Assembly (NCBI GenBank): GCA_020440645.1
Contig: JAGRNR010000004.1
Coordinates: forward strand, 56,998 to 120,997
Direction: 5' to 3'
Length of the DNA stretch: 64,000 nucleotides
Origin: JAHEFU01 sp020440645
GTDB taxonomy: Bacteria; 4484-113; JAFGCY01
Shown here: in pieces, positions 54,873 to 62,550 of the stretch
Position numbering within the stretch: the stretch's first letter is position 1
Layout: the number at the start of each line of letters is the position of its first letter
Notes under the pieces: generated by a model
What the model was told of the DNA's origin: nothing
The model's input: only the letters and a program-made list of their open reading frames with translations
Database searches by the model: none
Program-made: the position numbers and the translations under genes

Positions 54873-57221
54873 ATGGCTATTACTTCTAGAAGCCGCATGC
54901 TGGCATGCTGCGTCGTCATTTTCTCCCTTACAGTGCTGACAGCCTGTGGTGGCAACGGCCAGCCGGCAGTCGAGGCTCCAGCGGTGCTGCAGTCCACCCC
55001 TGAGTCATTCCAGTTGCCTGGCCTGGCGGAACTGGAGCGTGAGCCTTCCATCCGCGTCAACCAGCAGGAGAACCTGCTGCATGCGGTTGATTTCGATCCG
55101 GGGCTGGCCAGCCGCAACCTCAGCGTCGACAATCCTGATTCGTCACTGCACCTGATGCCGGACAGTGAGAGCCCCGGCCCGGCATTTGCCCTCTGGCAGG
55201 TCTATGCCGAACGCACATATGCAGACCAGCCGACCTACGACCCGATCCTCACCCTCGGCATTGATGAGGAGAACGTGCAGGCCGGCAGCTTCCTCGTGAT
55301 TGCCAACTACAGCACCGGCCGCTGGGACTCCTTCCCGCTGCAGTACCGGGCACAGGACGGTACCTACGATGCCTGGTTCGGCAACTGGCAGGACTACAGC
55401 AACCAGTACAGGGTGATGACATTCGGCATCCTGGCAACGGAGGCCAGCGAGATGACGCTGCGCTGGCTGCGCTTCGGTCACAGCTTCAGGCCCCAGATCA
55501 GTTCATACATGACAGTCAGCCCGCTGCAGGGCGGCATCGGGAACCTCGCTGCCAGCATGCATGTGAATGCCGACGCTGATCCGGCTTATGCTGGCCTGGA
55601 TACGATCGAGATCGACTTCAATAACGATGCGCAGCCGGACTATGTCTCGCAGCCCGCAGGAGGAGACAATGTGTCCTTCACTGCGCACTGGGAGATGCCG
55701 GCCGCGGGAGAATACCGGCCGCGCATTACCGTGACATCCGGCAGTGGTGACGTGTTCAAGCAGTACCTGGACCGCGTCTGGCTTGGCGAGTATGCCTCGG
55801 CACCGCCGCAGGCCGTGATGAGTGTGGGTGAATCCTTCAGGGCCGTTGCCGGTGAGGATGTGCTGTTTGATGCCTCCGGCAGTACGCCGGGGAACGCGCC
55901 GATTGAGCATTACTACTGGTTCGTGGATGAGCATCCGCTCGGTGACTCAACCCTGCCGCAGCTCAGCCACAGCTTTGAAAGGGCAGGCCTCTATGAAGTC
56001 CGCCTGCAGGTGGTGGATGCCAGTTTCAATATGTCAGAGGACATCCGGCAGTTGCTGGTGGCGGAAAGCGCTGCCGGTTGGCATGCCAGTGTGGTGCAGG
56101 ATGAGGACAAGCTGCGGCAGTTTGACAGCAGGCACAGCATTGCCGTGGTCGCGAGGTATCCAGCGCTCATTACTCAGGGCTGGCCTGACAACGCAAGCGT
56201 TGTCTACTGGCGGGCGGCGGACAGCCAGGCCGCCAGTTTCAGTGGCGGTCCACAGCTTGTTGCTGCGCCGCTGACCGGGCAGGCCAGCCTGAATTCACTG
56301 GGACTGCTGGAGCATTCCGGCAGGCCGCAGGTCTACTTCTCCCAGTACATTGAGGATTCATTCGAGACAGTCGTTTACATGAGTGAAGCGAAAAGCGCAG
56401 AGGGACTGGCCTGGAGCAACCCTGTGGCATGCTTCAGTATAAGTGGACAGCTTGCGCTGGACTCCGTGCAGGTCGAGCTGGTTGCAGGCAGACCGGTGAT
56501 CGTGTATGAGGGCATCAGTTCCAGTGACAACTGGTACTTCCGCAGTGCGGTGGATGCCAGTGGCAACCAGTGGAATGCCGCAGTCGAGCTGGGGGCCTTG
56601 GATGCCAATGAGGATACGGTAACTCTGCGGTTGACGGACTGGGACGGAATCCCCTGCCTTGCCTGGTCAACCAGGGTGCCCGGTGAGTTCCAGGCGGTCT
56701 ATTTCATGAAGGCCAGCGAGGCTTCCGGCGGCAGGTGGGACAGCCCGGTGCTTGTTGCCAGAAACCCACAGTTCGGTATTAGTGTGCTGGACATGTCAAT
56801 CATCGGTGGCAAGCCAGCGTTGGCCATTGTGGATGACAGGATGGACCAGCTCAAGCGGCGTGACAAGCTGGCATTTTCGCGCTGTATCTCCGAGGATGGC
56901 AGTACGTGGTCAGAGCCGAGCTATACCGGGGCCTTCATGGCCCGTGGCCCTGGCAACCTGGTTGACTATGGCGGCGTGCCGGCGATTGCCGCAATTGGCA
57001 ATCCCTACCAGTACAAGATATTCGGGCAGCTCTGCCTGTTCATCGCCCGTGACGCGGAAGGCAGCAGCTGGCAGGCGCCCTATGTGCTGAACCGTGAGCT
57101 GGACAGCAATCTGCTGGATGGATTTGCAAAGTACAGCGATATCTGCCTGTCAGTGGACGGGGTGCCCATCGCATTGCTGCCCGGTGACAAAGACAATCTG
57201 GTGAGTGCCGTGTTCGACTAG
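54873..57221 (+). CDS. Lipoprotein, tandem paralogue of the one at 52298
   Basis: 782 aa. Lipobox LTAC (Cys about residue 25). The domain order is the same as in the preceding gene: shared N-domain (FLVIANYSTGRWDSFPLQYRAQDGTYDAWFGNWQDYSNQYRVMTFGILATE...LRWLRFG), PKD-like unit (FRAVAGEDVLFDASGSTPGNAPIEHYYWFVDE) and a C-terminal half of repeated strands (EHSGRPQVYFSQ, LVAGRPVIVYEG, DWDGIPCLAWS, IIGGKPALAIV, VDGVPIALLPG). It was formed by tandem duplication followed by clear divergence. It overlaps the convergent receiver-like gene by 4 bases. Probably displayed on an envelope membrane; ligand unknown. Confidence 0.8.
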   Translation: MAITSRSRMLACCVVIFSLTVLTACGGNGQPAVEAPAVLQSTPESFQLPGLAELEREPSIRVNQQENLLHAVDFDPGLASRNLSVDNPDSSLHLMPDSESPGPAFALWQVYAERTYADQPTYDPILTLGIDEENVQAGSFLVIANYSTGRWDSFPLQYRAQDGTYDAWFGNWQDYSNQYRVMTFGILATEASEMTLRWLRFGHSFRPQISSYMTVSPLQGGIGNLAASMHVNADADPAYAGLDTIEIDFNNDAQPDYVSQPAGGDNVSFTAHWEMPAAGEYRPRITVTSGSGDVFKQYLDRVWLGEYASAPPQAVMSVGESFRAVAGEDVLFDASGSTPGNAPIEHYYWFVDEHPLGDSTLPQLSHSFERAGLYEVRLQVVDASFNMSEDIRQLLVAESAAGWHASVVQDEDKLRQFDSRHSIAVVARYPALITQGWPDNASVVYWRAADSQAASFSGGPQLVAAPLTGQASLNSLGLLEHSGRPQVYFSQYIEDSFETVVYMSEAKSAEGLAWSNPVACFSISGQLALDSVQVELVAGRPVIVYEGISSSDNWYFRSAVDASGNQWNAAVELGALDANEDTVTLRLTDWDGIPCLAWSTRVPGEFQAVYFMKASEASGGRWDSPVLVARNPQFGISVLDMSIIGGKPALAIVDDRMDQLKRRDKLAFSRCISEDGSTWSEPSYTGAFMARGPGNLVDYGGVPAIAAIGNPYQYKIFGQLCLFIARDAEGSSWQAPYVLNRELDSNLLDGFAKYSDICLSVDGVPIALLPGDKDNLVSAVFD

Positions 57222-57580
57222 GACTTGCCGCCCAGCACCTCGCCAAGCGTGGCTTCAAGGTCCTGGATCGCGCTGAACAACGCATCCGGCAGGATCTCTG
57301 CGATGCGGTCGCGACGCGTGTCGCGCGGGCCGTCCATGTAGATGATCGGGATGTCCTTCGTGGCGCGGTTGGTGCCGATGAAGCGCCCGACCTCACGCCC
57401 GCCGCTGACGTACTTGCGCAAGCTGATCACCACGCAGTCCGGCTGCATTTCGTTCACGCGGCGGCAGGCCTCGGCCTGCTGTCCGCTTTCGCTGATCACG
57501 TTGTAGCCCCATTTGCTGATCTGCGCAGCGAACTGCTCGCATTCCTCAGGTTCCCAGTGGATGAAGAAGACATTTTTCAC
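57218..57580 (-). CDS. Receiver-like protein lacking the phospho-acceptor Asp
   Basis: 120 aa from GTG 57580, about the size of a lone CheY domain. Beta1 (NVFFIHWEPEE), the beta3 region (QPDCVVISLRK) and beta4 (DIPIIYMDG) follow the receiver plan, but Ser stands where the phosphorylated Asp should be and the acidic pair is altered. So it is probably a pseudo-receiver that works without phosphorylation, or a distant receiver-fold protein. TAGAAT six bases before the GTG indicates a leaderless transcript. No kinase is nearby. Confidence 0.65.
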   Translation of the reverse strand: MKNVFFIHWEPEECEQFAAQISKWGYNVISESGQQAEACRRVNEMQPDCVVISLRKYVSGGREVGRFIGTNRATKDIPIIYMDGPRDTRRDRIAEILPDALFSAIQDLEATLGEVLGGKS

Positions 57581-57586
57581 GGAGAT

Positions 57587-57592
57587 ATTCTA
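57587..57592 (-). promoter_or_regulatory. -10 element (TAGAAT) of leaderless receiver-like gene
   Basis: On the reverse strand TAGAAT ends six bases before GTG 57580. Confidence 0.6.
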
Positions 57593-57604
57593 GCTGGCAG
57601 CTGA

Positions 57605-58129
57605 TCAGTCGCGCGCGCGGCGGTCCTGCATCTGCTCGAGGTAATGGTCCACGATGCGGCGCTGGCGCAGCACGATCACGATTGCATGCTCCAGCAGCTG
57701 CTCCAGTGTGTAGTCCGTGCCCCAGGGTGCACTGATCAGGATCGTGCCCAGCTCATGCTCGTCAAGCTCCCAGTGGCCTTCCAGCGCACCTTCCGTGCAG
57801 GCCAGCATCGCATTGAGGGACATCGAGGCCAGCTCCGGGGTTTCCGCTCGCATGCCATGCTGGAATTCCTGCATGCCGAAGCGGCGGCGGATCATGTTGG
57901 CGATGTGGAAGCCGCGGTCGATCACCTGCAGCACCACGATGCGGATGCTGCCCAGCCCGCGCAGCTGTACGCCCTCCGCCAGCAGCTCGGTGTAACTGGA
58001 CAGGGGCAGGAGCGCGATCCGTTCCTTGAGCTCGGTGGCCGCGCGCTCGTACTCATCCATCAGCGCGCCGAGCGGTCCGCTGCGTCGCAGCGCTGGACGG
58101 TGCTCCATGTGGAAGGGTGAATTCCCCAT
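57605..58129 (-). CDS. DinB-like helical-bundle protein
   Basis: 174 aa. Layout resembles DinB/YfiT four-helix bundles: a first helix GALMDEYERAATELKERIALL, a variable middle, and a last helix LLEHAIVIVLRQRRIVDHYLEQM with spaced His that could bind metal. DinB-like proteins act as thiol-dependent transferases or hydrolases. No Shine-Dalgarno is seen; TATCAT eight bases upstream could give a near-leaderless mRNA. It is divergent from the small membrane protein gene at 58183. Confidence 0.6.
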   Translation of the reverse strand: MGNSPFHMEHRPALRRSGPLGALMDEYERAATELKERIALLPLSSYTELLAEGVQLRGLGSIRIVVLQVIDRGFHIANMIRRRFGMQEFQHGMRAETPELASMSLNAMLACTEGALEGHWELDEHELGTILISAPWGTDYTLEQLLEHAIVIVLRQRRIVDHYLEQMQDRRARD

Positions 58130-58170
58130 TACGTTTAATGATACCCCCGCCGCCGCACAGGCTGGCGTGT

Positions 58171-58176
58171 TATATT
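58171..58176 (+). promoter_or_regulatory. -10 element (TATATT) of leaderless gene at 58183
   Basis: TATATT ends six bases before GTG 58183, and no ribosome site is present. Confidence 0.6.
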
Positions 58177-58182
58177 GAGACC

Positions 58183-58581
58183 GTGATCGGACAGTACATA
58201 CTGGTCGTGCTGTTGCAGTTTGTCGTGAGCTGCCTGTTCGTCGCAGCGCTCCTCGTCCCCGCTGGACGCCTGCTGGGACAGGGCCGGCTGGACTTCAGGC
58301 GCAGCCTGCAGTGCGGACTGGGATTCGCCCTGTTCCAGCTGACGAGTGTGTTGCTGTTCTCCGCTTCGATCAGCGTAATGAGAAATCCCCTCAACTCCCC
58401 TGAGATGCTGCACCTGGCCCTCGTGTGGGTCAGCCTGCCGCTGCTGCTGATCGCGCCCGTAATGATCTCCTTTACCACCGGCTGGAAGCGGGGCAGTTCG
58501 ATCACGTCAAGCACGGTGATCACCCTGTGCTGGGCCGGTGTGCAGTATGGCGTGGGGAACCTGCTGCTGCGCCTCGGCTGA
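58183..58581 (+). CDS. Small four-helix membrane protein, unknown
   Basis: 132 aa from GTG 58183. Four membrane segments: ILVVLLQFVVSCLFVAALLVPA, CGLGFALFQLTSVLLFSASI, LHLALVWVSLPLLLIAPVMISF and VITLCWAGVQYGVGNLLL. The start is set by TATATT six bases upstream; a longer in-frame version from 58117 would overlap the divergent gene. The next gene, 24 bases on, is similar in size and topology. Function unknown. Confidence 0.7.
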   Translation: MIGQYILVVLLQFVVSCLFVAALLVPAGRLLGQGRLDFRRSLQCGLGFALFQLTSVLLFSASISVMRNPLNSPEMLHLALVWVSLPLLLIAPVMISFTTGWKRGSSITSSTVITLCWAGVQYGVGNLLLRLG

Positions 58582-58593
58582 GTGCGCATGCGC

Positions 58594-58599
58594 TAAACT
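58594..58599 (+). promoter_or_regulatory. -10-like element (TAAACT) of leaderless gene at 58606
   Basis: TAAACT ends six bases before GTG 58606; no ribosome site is present. Confidence 0.5.
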
Positions 58600-58605
58600 G
58601 CCGCG

Positions 58606-59010
58606 GTGTCGAATGAAACCCTGCTGCAGTGGCTGCTGGCCGCATTCTCCAGCCTGATCCCGATGACGGTCGCCACCCTGCTGCAGGTGAAGCACTTCCG
58701 CCTGCGCCGCGAATTCGGTTTCATCCGCCTGCTGGTGCTGGCCCAGACTGCGGTATGCGCCATCGCGCTGTTCGGTGTGTTCATTGTCTGGGAAGGGATG
58801 GACCTGGCCAACATGCCCGTCGGCCGCTATGAGGCGGTGGCGCTTCTTATCCTTGGGCAGGCGCTGTTCATGAGCGTGGCCACGCCGACGCTGCTGGCGC
58901 GCATGCTGCATACGCGGCTGTGGGTCAACATGGGCTGCGGATCGATCGCTACGCTTTGCCAGGTGGCCTGGCTGGTGCTGCTGAGCCTTATCGGGCGGCC
59001 TGGTGGCTGA
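58606..59010 (+). CDS. Small four-helix membrane protein, unknown
   Basis: 134 aa from GTG 58606. Four membrane segments are visible (LLQWLLAAFSSLIPMTVATLL, LLVLAQTAVCAIALFGVFIVW, VALLILGQALFMSVATPTLL, MGCGSIATLCQVAWLVLLSLI). It follows another small membrane protein and may be its partner. The TAAACT box six bases upstream suggests it also makes its own leaderless transcript. It overlaps the convergent methyltransferase gene by 23 bases. Confidence 0.7.
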   Translation: MSNETLLQWLLAAFSSLIPMTVATLLQVKHFRLRREFGFIRLLVLAQTAVCAIALFGVFIVWEGMDLANMPVGRYEAVALLILGQALFMSVATPTLLARMLHTRLWVNMGCGSIATLCQVAWLVLLSLIGRPGG

Positions 59011-59620
59011 ACACCCGCAGCATGCTTTCGGCTGCTCCGTCCTTGGCCGGGCAGGCCTCCTCATGCAGCTGTGCCAAACCGCAACCTTCGAAGATCCGGC
59101 GGTAGTTGCGCGGGAAGTCCCACATCGAACGGCTGTGCTCATCTTCTACCAGCACAAGTCCGCTGGTCGCCACGCGCGCGAGTTCGCTGAATACCCATTC
59201 ACTGTCCGGGTGGATGTGGCTGAGCACATTCACGCTGCAGACCACATCAAACTCGCCGTCGCCGAACAGGCCCATCACATCCTCAACCGGCAGGTTGTAG
59301 ATCCGTGCCTCCGCAAACAGCCCCGGCAGGTCCTGCTGCAGGCGGGCCACGGCATCCGGGTTGATCTCGATCCCGCTCAGGCGATGCATCCCGAGCGCTT
59401 GCAGGTGTTGCAGGTTATGCCCGGCTGCGCAGCCGATCTCCAGCACATATGGATCATGGCAGCCCAGCTTATCGATCATCCGCTCCAGCATTATAGCGCT
59501 GTTGCGCACGGCAGCATCACCCGTGCCGGGCTGGCGGTAGTTCTCGATCCAGTAGCGGTGCAGCTGCTCGAGGCTGGGCTGCAGCTTCTGGCCAAACAGG
59601 GAAACGGCCGGTTGGTCCAT
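58988..59620 (-). CDS. Class I SAM-dependent methyltransferase
   Basis: 210 aa from ATG 59620, preceded on the reverse strand by GCGGAGG, which favours it over ATG 59641. Motif I reads VLEIGCAAGHNLQHLQALG, the acidic residue follows in LSGIEINPDAVARLQ, and the post-motif is FDVVCSVNVLSHIHPDSEWVFSELARV. Substrate unknown. It is divergent from the ArsR operon, and its upstream end faces that promoter at about 80 bases. Confidence 0.85.
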   Translation of the reverse strand: MDQPAVSLFGQKLQPSLEQLHRYWIENYRQPGTGDAAVRNSAIMLERMIDKLGCHDPYVLEIGCAAGHNLQHLQALGMHRLSGIEINPDAVARLQQDLPGLFAEARIYNLPVEDVMGLFGDGEFDVVCSVNVLSHIHPDSEWVFSELARVATSGLVLVEDEHSRSMWDFPRNYRRIFEGCGLAQLHEEACPAKDGAAESMLRVFSHQAAR

Positions 59621-59701
59621 GGTCTGGTGCCTCCGCTGCATTCATCGGCCGGCATCCCTGGTTCTTGAGCAGTTGAAGCCGGAATTGAGACTGTGAGTTC
59701 C

Positions 59702-59730
59702 TTGACACAGCAGGACTGATGCTGTATAAC
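59702..59730 (+). promoter_or_regulatory. Sigma70-type promoter of ArsR operon
   Basis: TTGACA (59702-59707), a 17-bp spacer and TATAAC (59725-59730). The -10 hexamer is the first part of the operator palindrome, so repressor binding would block RNA polymerase. The leader is only about 21 bases. Confidence 0.88.
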
Positions 59731-59742
59731 AATATTGTTATA
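59725..59742 (+). promoter_or_regulatory. ArsR operator 1 (perfect 18-bp palindrome)
   Basis: TATAACAATATTGTTATA is a perfect palindrome covering the -10 box and the expected transcription start. It is a typical size and position for an ArsR-family dimer. Confidence 0.85.
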
Positions 59743-59759
59743 TAACTAAAACGTTATAT
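59740..59759 (+). promoter_or_regulatory. ArsR operator 2 overlapping start codon
   Basis: ATATAAC (59740-59746) and GTTATAT (59753-59759) are perfect 7-bp arms with a 6-base spacer. They use the same TATAAC/GTTATA half-sites as operator 1 and run into the ATG at 59758. Confidence 0.75.
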
Positions 59760-60117
59760 GAGTAATGACCAGCTCAGCAGGACCTTCTCAGCATTGGCGG
59801 ATCCCACCCGCCGGGCTATCCTCGACCGCCTGAGCAGGGGCGAAGCGTCTGTCTCGGAACTGGCGAAGCCGTTTCGGATCAGCCAGCCGGCAATCTCGCG
59901 GCACCTGAAGGTGCTGGAGGAGGCCGGCCTGATCGAGCGGGGGCGCAATGCCCAGTGGCGGCCCTGCCGGATCAGTGCGGAACCGCTCAGGGAAGTGGCG
60001 GACTGGGTCGGGGAATACCGCCGGTTCTGGGAGCAAAGCTTTGACAGGCTGGATGCCTACCTTAAGGAACTGCAGAAGCAGAAATTAGACCAGGACGGGG
60101 AGTCTGATGATGAGTGA
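59758..60117 (+). CDS. ArsR-family repressor
   Basis: 119 aa. Winged helix-turn-helix: SALADPTRRAILDRLSRGEASVSELAKPFRISQPAISRHLKVLEEAGLIERGRNAQWRPCRI. There are no ArsR-type metal Cys motifs, so it belongs to the group paired with SRPBCC/AHSA1 proteins. It should repress its own operon by binding the two palindromes at the promoter and start codon. The SRPBCC gene overlaps its end by 11 bases. Confidence 0.95.
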   Translation: MSNDQLSRTFSALADPTRRAILDRLSRGEASVSELAKPFRISQPAISRHLKVLEEAGLIERGRNAQWRPCRISAEPLREVADWVGEYRRFWEQSFDRLDAYLKELQKQKLDQDGESDDE

Positions 60118-60580
60118 TTCCGGGGGCGATGCGCTGACTCTGGAAATCGTGCGGGAATTCGATGCTACTCCGGAGAAGCTGTTTGAGCTGTTCGGCAGCG
60201 AGGAGCATCTGGTGCATTGGTGGACGCCGAGAGAGCAGGGGCATTACTTCACTACGCCTTACTGCAAGGTGGACTTCCGCAAGGGCGGACGCTGGCGGAT
60301 GTGCCTGCTGTCGCCGACGGGATCTGAGTACTGGCAGGGCGGATCATACACATTGCTGGACCCACCTTCGCGGCTGGAGTTCACCTTCCAGTGGGATGAG
60401 AAGGAAGGGCAGCCTGACAATGAGATGCAGGTCAGCATCCGTTTCGACGGATTGCCCGGCGGTCGGACGCGGATGACTTTCAGGCAGTGGCCCTTCCTTG
60501 AGGCCAGCCAGCGCGATGGACATAATGGCAGCTGGACTGCGGTGTTTGATGCGCTGAAGAGCTACGTCACAGCAAACTGA
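60107..60580 (+). CDS. SRPBCC (AHSA1-like) protein
   Basis: 157 aa. The fold is recognisable from LEIVREFDATPEKLFELFGSEEHLVHWWTPREQG, the central strands GGRWRMCLLSPTGSEYWQGGSYTLLDPPSRLEFTFQW, and the C-terminal helix ASQRDGHNGSWTAVFDALKSYV. These proteins bind hydrophobic ligands in a large cavity; ArsR-linked members are common, with unknown ligands. ATG 60107 or 60110 may be used (GGGGAG lies 4 or 7 bases upstream). Confidence 0.92.
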   Translation: MMSDSGGDALTLEIVREFDATPEKLFELFGSEEHLVHWWTPREQGHYFTTPYCKVDFRKGGRWRMCLLSPTGSEYWQGGSYTLLDPPSRLEFTFQWDEKEGQPDNEMQVSIRFDGLPGGRTRMTFRQWPFLEASQRDGHNGSWTAVFDALKSYVTAN

Positions 60581-60615
60581 TACGAGATTGCCATTACGGC
60601 GGAAAGGAGATGGGT

Positions 60616-61350
60616 ATGGACCAGGAAATGCAGGCGGAAGGAAATCCGCAGATCGTGGACAGGGAGCATTGGCTCTGGCAACGCCGGGAACTGCTTGGAC
60701 AGGAGAAAGCGCTGATGGAACTGATGGACAGGGTCAACGCCCGCCGCCGGCGCATGCCAATGGTGAAGCTTGACAAGCCCTACCACTTCAAGGGGCGGGA
60801 CGGTGAGTTTGACCTGCGCGGCCTGTTTGGCGACATGCGCCAGCTCGTCGTCTACCACTTCATGTTCGACCCCGCCTGGGACAAAGGATGTCCAGGCTGC
60901 ACCGGCCTGGTGAAGGAGATAGCCGACCTGTCCCTTCTCGGGGAGCGCAACACACGCTTCGTACTGGTCTCCCGCGCCCCGCTGGAGAAGCTGGAGAAGT
61001 ACCGCCAGGAAATGGGCTGGGAGCTCCCCTGGTACAGCTCAAATGACAGCGACTTCAATTACGACTTCCACGCCACCTACGATCCCGAGAAGGCGGCCGT
61101 GATGTCAAACTTCCGCTCGGCGGCTGAGCTGGAAGCGCTGGGGCGCACTGTGCCGCAGAAAGGTGAAACGCACGGCATGAGCGTGTTCTTCAGGATTGGC
61201 GACGAGGTGTTCCACACCTACTCAAGCTACCAGCGTGGCGTGGAAAACCTGACGGACAGCTACGCAATCCTGGACATCACTCCATGGGGCCGCCAGGAGG
61301 ACTTTGAGGATTCACCGGCAGGCTATCCGCAGAAGCCCACATACGGATAA
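60616..61350 (+). CDS. DUF899 thioredoxin-fold protein
   Basis: 244 aa from ATG 60616, with AAGGAG 6 bases upstream (ATG 60610 abuts the ribosome site). Typical blocks: HWLWQRRELLGQEKALMELMDRVNARRRRMPMVKL, LFGDMRQLVVYHFMFDPAWDKGCPGCTGLVKEIADL (with the GCPGC motif), and the C-terminal VFHTYSSYQRGVENLTDSYAILDITPWGR. This is DUF899, a thioredoxin-like family often found beside SRPBCC and ArsR genes. Catalysis is not established. Confidence 0.92.
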   Translation: MDQEMQAEGNPQIVDREHWLWQRRELLGQEKALMELMDRVNARRRRMPMVKLDKPYHFKGRDGEFDLRGLFGDMRQLVVYHFMFDPAWDKGCPGCTGLVKEIADLSLLGERNTRFVLVSRAPLEKLEKYRQEMGWELPWYSSNDSDFNYDFHATYDPEKAAVMSNFRSAAELEALGRTVPQKGETHGMSVFFRIGDEVFHTYSSYQRGVENLTDSYAILDITPWGRQEDFEDSPAGYPQKPTYG

Positions 61351-61404
61351 GCTTTAGCGGAGTTACAGTTCCAGGAAATCCACGGACATATCAAGGAGAC
61401 ATTC

Positions 61405-61932
61405 ATGAGTGACAACGCACAGGGACAGACTGACAGCGGCATGCCCGAATGCATGAACGTTGAGGTGCTGGAGCAGCACAGGTGGCTGGCACGCTTCGTG
61501 GGCGACTGGTCCTTCACGGCTAGGATGCAGAACCCGGATGGCAGCGAGCATGTCACGCAGGGCAGCGAGAGCGTCAGCATGCTGGGTGATATCTGGTTCG
61601 TTGCCGACGGCCAGGGTGAGATGCCGGACGGGGGATCAGCGCAGATGCGCATGACTGTCGGCTATGACCCGGCCAGGGGGAAGTTTGTCGGCAGCTGGAT
61701 CGGAACCATGATGTTGTTGCACTGGGTCTATGAAGGCCAGCTCAGCGAGGATGGCAACAGCCTGCACCTCGTTGCGGAAGGGCCCGATTTCAGCGGTGGC
61801 AACAGCACGAGGATGTACAGGGACACCATCGAGTATGTCAGTGACGACCACCGCCGCCTGCGCAGTGCATTGCAGGCTGTAGACGGCAGCTGGCAGGAGT
61901 TCAATGTGGCTGAGTACCACCGCGTGAAGTAA
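61405..61932 (+). CDS. DUF1579 family protein
   Basis: 175 aa; AAGGAG precedes ATG 61405. The sequence EHRWLARFVGDWSFTARMQNPDG... FVADGQGEMPDGGSAQMRMTVGYDPARGKFVGSWIGTMMLLHWVYEG... matches DUF1579, a lipocalin-like beta-barrel family of unknown function. It is a member of the ArsR-controlled operon. Confidence 0.88.
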   Translation: MSDNAQGQTDSGMPECMNVEVLEQHRWLARFVGDWSFTARMQNPDGSEHVTQGSESVSMLGDIWFVADGQGEMPDGGSAQMRMTVGYDPARGKFVGSWIGTMMLLHWVYEGQLSEDGNSLHLVAEGPDFSGGNSTRMYRDTIEYVSDDHRRLRSALQAVDGSWQEFNVAEYHRVK

Positions 61933-61970
61933 GCCGCGGGCGGCTACTGAGTAGTAAATCGGAGGCGGAA

Positions 61971-62492
61971 ATGACGACTGACAATGCGCAACCGGTCGGC
62001 GACGGATTCATGGTCGAGCGGGACTTTGATGCCACACCGGAACTGGTCTGGAAGGTCCACACGGAGTTGGAACACCTCAAGCAATGGTGGGGGCCTGCAG
62101 GATTCAGCTGGATAGGGGGCACGCTGGACCTGCGTCCCGGCGGGATGTTCCACTATGGGATGAGCAACCCGGGTGGTTTCGAGATGTGGGGACGCTTCGT
62201 GTTCCGCACGATACAGCCGATCACACGGCTCGAATATGTGGTGTCCTTCTCTGACGCGGAGGGCGGGATCACTCGCGCACCGTTCAACGAGCTCTGGCCG
62301 CTGGAGGTGCTCAGTGACAACACATTCACTCCGCTTGGAAATGGAACGCGGCTAACCATGCGTGGGCGGCCGGTCAACGCCAGCCCGCAGGAGGAAGCGG
62401 CCTATGCCGGCTTCCATGACAACATGCGAAAGGGCTTCACAAGCACGCTCGATGCACTTGAGCAGTACCTTGCCAGTCAGCAGGAGAGTTGA
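61971..62492 (+). CDS. SRPBCC (AHSA1-like) protein
   Basis: 173 aa. MVERDFDATPELVWKVHTELEHLKQWWGPAGFSW is the AHSA1 start, followed by LDLRPGGMFHYGMSNPGG and the closing helix HDNMRKGFTSTLDALEQYL. It is the second SRPBCC gene of the operon. AGGAGT-like sequence is weak, but GGAGGCGGAA lies 5-14 bases upstream. Confidence 0.9.
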   Translation: MTTDNAQPVGDGFMVERDFDATPELVWKVHTELEHLKQWWGPAGFSWIGGTLDLRPGGMFHYGMSNPGGFEMWGRFVFRTIQPITRLEYVVSFSDAEGGITRAPFNELWPLEVLSDNTFTPLGNGTRLTMRGRPVNASPQEEAAYAGFHDNMRKGFTSTLDALEQYLASQQES

Positions 62493-62550
62493 GTTGGCGG
62501 GCAAGTTCGTTCATGCCCTGGATGGGACAGCAATCAGATAGGAGAAGGCA

